Positions 35,817 to 40,197 of a stretch of DNA of 40,197 bases are shown one piece after another (position 1 is the first letter of the stretch; each line of letters begins with the position of its first letter). The DNA lies in assembly GCA_021155985.1 (NCBI GenBank), contig JAJNBA010000009.1:1-40197 (forward strand), read 5' to 3'. The position numbers were made by a program, and so were the translations under genes. The notes under the pieces are model-generated. The model was given only the letters and a program-made list of their open reading frames with translations, searched no databases and was not told the DNA's origin. Source of the DNA: Actinomycetes bacterium (GTDB lineage: Bacteria > Actinomycetota > UBA4738 > HRBIN12).

Positions 35817-36734
35817 ATGACCAGCCCCTTCGGCACGATCGCCGTGATCGTCGACCCCCGTGCGGGGATCCTCTCCCAGCTCCCGTTGCTGGAGCGCGCG
35901 CTCGACGAGCGTGGCCTCGAGCACCGGTTCCTGGTGGCGAACGGATCGGATCCCTCGGCGCTCGCCGCCTCGGCCCTCGACGACGGGTACCGGTTCCTCG
36001 TCGCGATGGGCAACGACGCGACCATCCAGGATGTCGTGAACGGGATGTTCCGGGAGGGCCGCACGATCCGGGAGGAGCCCGTGCTCGGGGTGATCGGAGC
36101 CGGGAGCGGGTGCGATCTCGTGCGGAGCTTCGGCATCCCGGGCGACACGGAGTCGGCGGCCGCCCACCTCCTGGGGGACAACACCTACGGGCTCGACCTC
36201 ATGAAGATCACGGCAACGGGCGTCACGGGGGAGCGCCACACCAGGTACGGGCACAACCTCGCGCAGGTGGGGATGGGTGCGCAACAGGTCGCGTGTGCGG
36301 CGAAGGCTCCGGCCTGGCTGGGTGGCTCGCGGCGGTTCTACGGCTTCTGGTGCGGCTACCTCAAGACGAAGGCGTCGCGGGTGACGGTGGAGCACGATCG
36401 GCGCACCTGGGAGGGCCGGGCGTGGAACGTGGTCGTCGCGAACGCACAGTTCACCGGGGGCGGCCTGCGTCTGTCGCCTCGATCGTTCCCCGGGGACGGC
36501 GTGCTGGACGCCCTCGTGTTCACCGGCCCTCGTTCGGGCGCCTACACGCAGCTCCCGCGGCTCTTCCGCCACGGCGACCACGTCCCCGACCCGTACATCC
36601 AGGAGCTGAAGGCGAAGATCCGCTTCGAGATCCGATCCGAGCGGCCGCTGCCGGTCATCGCCGACGGTGTCGCACTCGGCACGACGCCGGTCACGTTCCA
36701 GATCATGCCTCGGTCGATCCTCTTCAAGCTATGA
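35817..36734 (+). CDS. Divergent DAGK-fold (lipid kinase-like) protein with altered catalytic motifs
   Basis: VIVDPRAGILSQLP, AMGNDATIQDVVNG, VIGAGSGCDLVRSFGIPG; C-term VIADGVALGTTPVTFQIMPRSI resembles DAGK family ends. Confidence 0.75.
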   Translation: MTSPFGTIAVIVDPRAGILSQLPLLERALDERGLEHRFLVANGSDPSALAASALDDGYRFLVAMGNDATIQDVVNGMFREGRTIREEPVLGVIGAGSGCDLVRSFGIPGDTESAAAHLLGDNTYGLDLMKITATGVTGERHTRYGHNLAQVGMGAQQVACAAKAPAWLGGSRRFYGFWCGYLKTKASRVTVEHDRRTWEGRAWNVVVANAQFTGGGLRLSPRSFPGDGVLDALVFTGPRSGAYTQLPRLFRHGDHVPDPYIQELKAKIRFEIRSERPLPVIADGVALGTTPVTFQIMPRSILFKL

Positions 36735-37828
36735 GCGCTCCACACGTCGACCGGATCCGCCGCGCGAACGAGGAGGCGTCGCGTCGCGGGCTGGACGCCG
36801 TCGTGGTCTCTCCCTCCCCGGACCTGGCCTACCTCACGGGCTACGACCCGATGCCCCTGGAGCGACCCACGCTGCTCGTGCTCCGGCCGGAGCGCGACCC
36901 GGCGCTCCTGGTCCCGGAGCTCGAGCGGCCACTGGCGGCGGCTTCGCCCATGGGGAAGCACCTCGACCTGGTGCCCTGGCTGGACGGCGCCGACCCGTAC
37001 GAGGCCGTTGCGAGCCTGTTGGACGGGGCGGCTCGCGTCGCCGTGGCCGATCGACTCTGGGCCTCCCACCTGATGGGCCTGCAGCGGGCGTTGCCGGGCG
37101 CCTCGTTCTCCCCGGCGTCCGCGGTTCTCGGTCGGCTCCGGAGCGTGAAGGACGCCTCCGAGCTCGAGGTCCTGCGCCGCGCCGCCCGGGCGGCGGACGA
37201 GACGTTCCGGGAGATCCTCGCGATGTCCTTCGAGGGCCGGAGCGAGGAAGCCGTCGCGCACGACCTCGCGGAGCTCCTCGTCCGCCACGGCCACGCCAAG
37301 GCGGAGTTCACGATCGTCGCCAGCGGCCCGCACGCCGCTTCCCCCCACCACGAGCCGGGTGGCCGGACGATCCTTCCCCGCGACGCGGTGGTGATGGACT
37401 TCGGGGGAGAGCTCGGGGGCTACTTCAGCGACACGACGCGGACCGTCGTGGTCGTGGAGGCGCCCGAGGGGTTCCCGCAGGCGTACGAGGCCGTCCAGGA
37501 GGCCCAGGCTGCGGCCGTGGATGCCGTCCGGCCCGGGGTCCGGGCGGAGGAGATCGATCGGGTCGCCAGGGCCGTGATCGAGGCCGCCGGGTACGGAGAG
37601 CGGTTCATCCACCGCACCGGCCACGGGATCGGCCTCGAGCTGCACGAGCCCCCCTACATGGTGGAAGGGGACGGAACCGTCCTCGAACCGAGGATGACGT
37701 TCTCCGTGGAGCCAGGCGTCTACGTGGAGGGACGCTTCGGGATCCGGATCGAGGACATCGTGGCCGTGAGCCAGGACGGGGTCGAGCGCCTCAACCGGAG
37801 CACCAGAGACCTGCAGGTCGTCGCTTGA
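36731..37828 (+). CDS. M24-family metallopeptidase (Xaa-Pro aminopeptidase/dipeptidase-like)
   Basis: VVMDFGGELGGYFSDTTRTVVV, RFIHRTGHGIGLELHEPPY, MTFSVEPGVYVEGRFGIRIEDIV; ATGA overlap with the preceding gene. Confidence 0.92.
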   Translation: MSAPHVDRIRRANEEASRRGLDAVVVSPSPDLAYLTGYDPMPLERPTLLVLRPERDPALLVPELERPLAAASPMGKHLDLVPWLDGADPYEAVASLLDGAARVAVADRLWASHLMGLQRALPGASFSPASAVLGRLRSVKDASELEVLRRAARAADETFREILAMSFEGRSEEAVAHDLAELLVRHGHAKAEFTIVASGPHAASPHHEPGGRTILPRDAVVMDFGGELGGYFSDTTRTVVVVEAPEGFPQAYEAVQEAQAAAVDAVRPGVRAEEIDRVARAVIEAAGYGERFIHRTGHGIGLELHEPPYMVEGDGTVLEPRMTFSVEPGVYVEGRFGIRIEDIVAVSQDGVERLNRSTRDLQVVA

Positions 37829-37911
37829 CCGGCCGGCGGGGTCTCGGGTAATCCTCACCCGCGAGGGATGCGAACACGTCCCAGAGCGTTCGCGAGCGGG
37901 AGGTCGGCTGC

Positions 37912-38799
37912 ATGAAGGACCGGGCCATGACGATGGACACCTCGGAGTTCGATCTGGACAGATACCTGCGTGCCTCGAAGCGGGTCGACCTGTCCACCAT
38001 GGAGTGGGCGCGGATCCGCGAGCACCCCGTCACGACCGCCGAAGCGCGCTGCCTCACGTACATGATGGACATCGAGACCCACACCGTGGTGTTCCTCAGG
38101 GACCTCCTCGCGACCCGCGCGTCCTTCGATCCCGAGGTCACCGCGTTCCTCTCGTGTTGGGTCTACGAGGAGCTCTGGCACGGCGAGGCGTTCAGCCGCT
38201 TCCTCGGCGAGGCCGGATACCGGGTGGCCCCGACCTTCGAGGACGTGTCGGGAGACGACCCGTTCCCCACCCGCGTCGACCGGAACCAATGGGTCAGGCA
38301 GAAGTTCGGGACGAAGGGATACGTCTCCCATATCGGCACGCTGTTCGGATCGGCGCTCTTCCGCGACTTCGTCGCCGTGCACATGACCTGGGGCGCCGTC
38401 AACGAACTCGGGACGCTGACCGGGTACCACCGCATCATCGCCAAGACGGAGCACCCCGTCCTGATCCAGCTCCTCCAGGCCGTGATCAAGGACGAACGCC
38501 GACACTTCGCCTTCTACCGGGCGCAGGCCAGGATGCGCCTGGCGCGATCGCGGCAGGCGCGGACGATCACCCGGTGGGCGCTCGAACATCTCTGGGCCCC
38601 CGTGGGGACCGGTGTCCGGCCGCAGTCCGAGACCGACTTCGTGATCCACTCTCTCTTCGGCGATGCGGACGGGATGGTCGCCGTCAAGGAGATGGAAGCG
38701 ACGCTCGGGGAGCTTCCGGGCCTCGAGGGCAGCCGCTTCCTCACGGACGCGCTTGAGGGAGCGGCGACCCGGCTCGGCCGACCATTGGGGATGGGTTGA
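37912..38799 (+). CDS. Ferritin-like diiron protein (acyl-ACP-desaturase/AurF-like fold)
   Basis: Two E-x-x-H motifs (YEELWHGEAF, KDERRHFAFY) plus MDIETHTV and NELGTLTGYH in a helical protein. Confidence 0.7.
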   Translation: MKDRAMTMDTSEFDLDRYLRASKRVDLSTMEWARIREHPVTTAEARCLTYMMDIETHTVVFLRDLLATRASFDPEVTAFLSCWVYEELWHGEAFSRFLGEAGYRVAPTFEDVSGDDPFPTRVDRNQWVRQKFGTKGYVSHIGTLFGSALFRDFVAVHMTWGAVNELGTLTGYHRIIAKTEHPVLIQLLQAVIKDERRHFAFYRAQARMRLARSRQARTITRWALEHLWAPVGTGVRPQSETDFVIHSLFGDADGMVAVKEMEATLGELPGLEGSRFLTDALEGAATRLGRPLGMG

Positions 38800-38803
38800 G
38801 CGA

Positions 38804-40195
38804 TCAGTCTCGACGGCGGACCCTCGTCCCCTCGGGCGTGTCCATGACCTCGAGGTCCATCGACTGCAGCTCGTCGCGGAGCTCGTCCGAGCGCGCGTAG
38901 TCCTTCGACGCTCGAGCGGTGTCGCGTTCGGCCACGAGTCGGCGGACCTCCTCCGTGGGCTCCCACGCCGCTCGCGCCTCCCGTTCGAGATCGAGTCCGA
39001 GGACGCGATCCCAGGTCGCCAGGAGCCCCCTCTTCTCGCCGCTCGAGACGTCGGCAGAGTGATCGAGGTCGTTCACCACACGGACGGCGGCCGGCATGTC
39101 GAGGTCGTTCGCGACGGCCTCGCGGAACCGTGCATCGAACTCCTTCGCGGCAGGGCCGAGGTCGTCGGCCGGGGAGCCCCACTCCGCGACGTGCCTCCGG
39201 AGCTGCTTCACCCGATGATCGGCCGTCTCCAGCGCCTCCCACGTGAAGTCCATCTCGGATCGATACCGGGTCTGGAACGTGAACCACCGGAAGGCGAGGG
39301 GGTCGATGCCCTGCTCGGCCAGATCGATCACCCGCTTGATGTTCTTCGCGGATTTCGCCATCTTCTGACCGCCCATCTGCAGGAACCCGCCGTGTGCCCA
39401 GATCGACACGACCGGATGGCCCACGGCGCCCTCCGATTGGGCGATCTCGTCCTCGTGATGCGGGAACTTGTTGTCGTTGCCACCGGTGTGCACGTCGAAG
39501 CGGTCGCCCAGGTGCTTGATCGACATCGCGGAGCACTCGATATGCCATCCCGGATATCCGTCGCCCCACGGACTCGGCCATCGCAAGAGTCGGTTCGCGC
39601 CGGCCTTCTTCCACAGGGCGAAGTCCTCGGGGTGCCGCTTGCCCGGATCCATCGCCAGCTCCGTTCGGTGCCCCGCTCGCAGCTGATCGAGCGTGTTCCC
39701 CGAGAGCTTCCCGTACCCGGGGAACGTCGTGGTCTCGTAGTAGACCGTCCCGTCGACCTCGTAGGCGTGACCTTTCTCGAGCAGCGTCTCGATCATCGAG
39801 ATCATCTCCGGGATGTGGTCCGTCGCCCGCGGGTAGAGGTCGGCCCGCTCGATGCCGACCAGGTCGGCGTCCTCGAGGAAGGCCTGCGTGTACTTCTCGG
39901 CGATCTCGGCTGCGGAGAGCCCTTCATCGGACTCGGCCAGCTCCATCTTGTCTCTGCCCGTGTCGCTCACCTCGTCGGTCATGTGGCCGACGTCGGTGAT
40001 GTTCATGATCCACCGGACGTCGAGGCCCTCGAAGCGGAGGGCGCGGCGGATCAGATCTCCCAGCATGAAGGAGCGCATGTTCCCGATGTGGATGTACCGA
40101 TAGACCGTGGGACCGCAGGAGTAGATCCGCACCAGGCCGCCGTCGACGGGAACGATCTCCTCGACGGCACGAGAAATGGTGTTGTACAAGCGCAC
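38804..40195 (-). CDS. cysS: Cysteinyl-tRNA synthetase (start may lie outside the window)
   Basis: IYSCGPTVYRYIHIGNMRSFMLGD (HIGN), GWHIECSAMSIKHLGDRFDVHTGGNDNKFPHHEDEIAQSE, GGQKMAKSAKN (KMSKS-like). Confidence 0.92.
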   Translation of the reverse strand: MRLYNTISRAVEEIVPVDGGLVRIYSCGPTVYRYIHIGNMRSFMLGDLIRRALRFEGLDVRWIMNITDVGHMTDEVSDTGRDKMELAESDEGLSAAEIAEKYTQAFLEDADLVGIERADLYPRATDHIPEMISMIETLLEKGHAYEVDGTVYYETTTFPGYGKLSGNTLDQLRAGHRTELAMDPGKRHPEDFALWKKAGANRLLRWPSPWGDGYPGWHIECSAMSIKHLGDRFDVHTGGNDNKFPHHEDEIAQSEGAVGHPVVSIWAHGGFLQMGGQKMAKSAKNIKRVIDLAEQGIDPLAFRWFTFQTRYRSEMDFTWEALETADHRVKQLRRHVAEWGSPADDLGPAAKEFDARFREAVANDLDMPAAVRVVNDLDHSADVSSGEKRGLLATWDRVLGLDLEREARAAWEPTEEVRRLVAERDTARASKDYARSDELRDELQSMDLEVMDTPEGTRVRRRD

Positions 40196-40197
40196 GC

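Noticed and set aside
34802-37828. 1008-aa plus-strand ORF as one protein
   Set aside because: Its first two thirds are an out-of-frame read-through of helY and the DAGK-like gene; only the last part (from 36731) is real, the M24 peptidase.
1-40197. CRISPR arrays, IS elements, integrases, rRNA/tRNA genes
   Set aside because: No regularly spaced repeats, transposase/integrase motifs or RNA-gene signatures were found on reading the window.

Overview
High-GC actinobacterial-type window of about 40.2 kb, densely coded. Its core (about 17.9-35.8 kb) is a complete Pup-proteasome locus: trmI - arc/mpa - dop - pup - prcB - prcA - pafA - [94-aa coupled ORF] - [DUF3866-like, antisense] - pafB - pafC - Zn-ribbon ORF - small TM ORF - tatA/B - tatC - ORF - lipid kinase - alpha/beta hydrolase - helY. 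This is followed by a second, divergent lipid-kinase-fold gene, an M24 peptidase, a ferritin-like diiron protein and cysS (minus strand). The left half holds a secreted BNR/sialidase-like protein, an ECF sigma/anti-sigma pair, a CBS-pair protein, a KimA-like K+ transporter divergent from a KdpD/KdpE-like two-component system, a tautomerase-like protein, an ABC-F ATPase, an amidohydrolase, tandem DmdA-like aminomethyltransferase-fold proteins and an HtrA-like lipoprotein protease. The most notable non-obvious signals are: (i) a 17-codon uORF with its own SD that ends in an ATGA overlap with the ABC-F start, inside a predicted 146-nt leader; (ii) other short uORFs starting at predicted TSSs and ending in ATGA overlaps (trmI, second lipid kinase); (iii) KimA-like transport next to a Kdp-type regulator with no Kdp pump, the transporter carrying a duplicated C-terminal domain; (iv) a shared hairpin motif with paired stem differences in two unrelated 5' leaders; (v) a second lipid kinase with altered catalytic motifs; (vi) tandem DmdA-like genes. 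All family calls come from reading motifs; no database searches were run.
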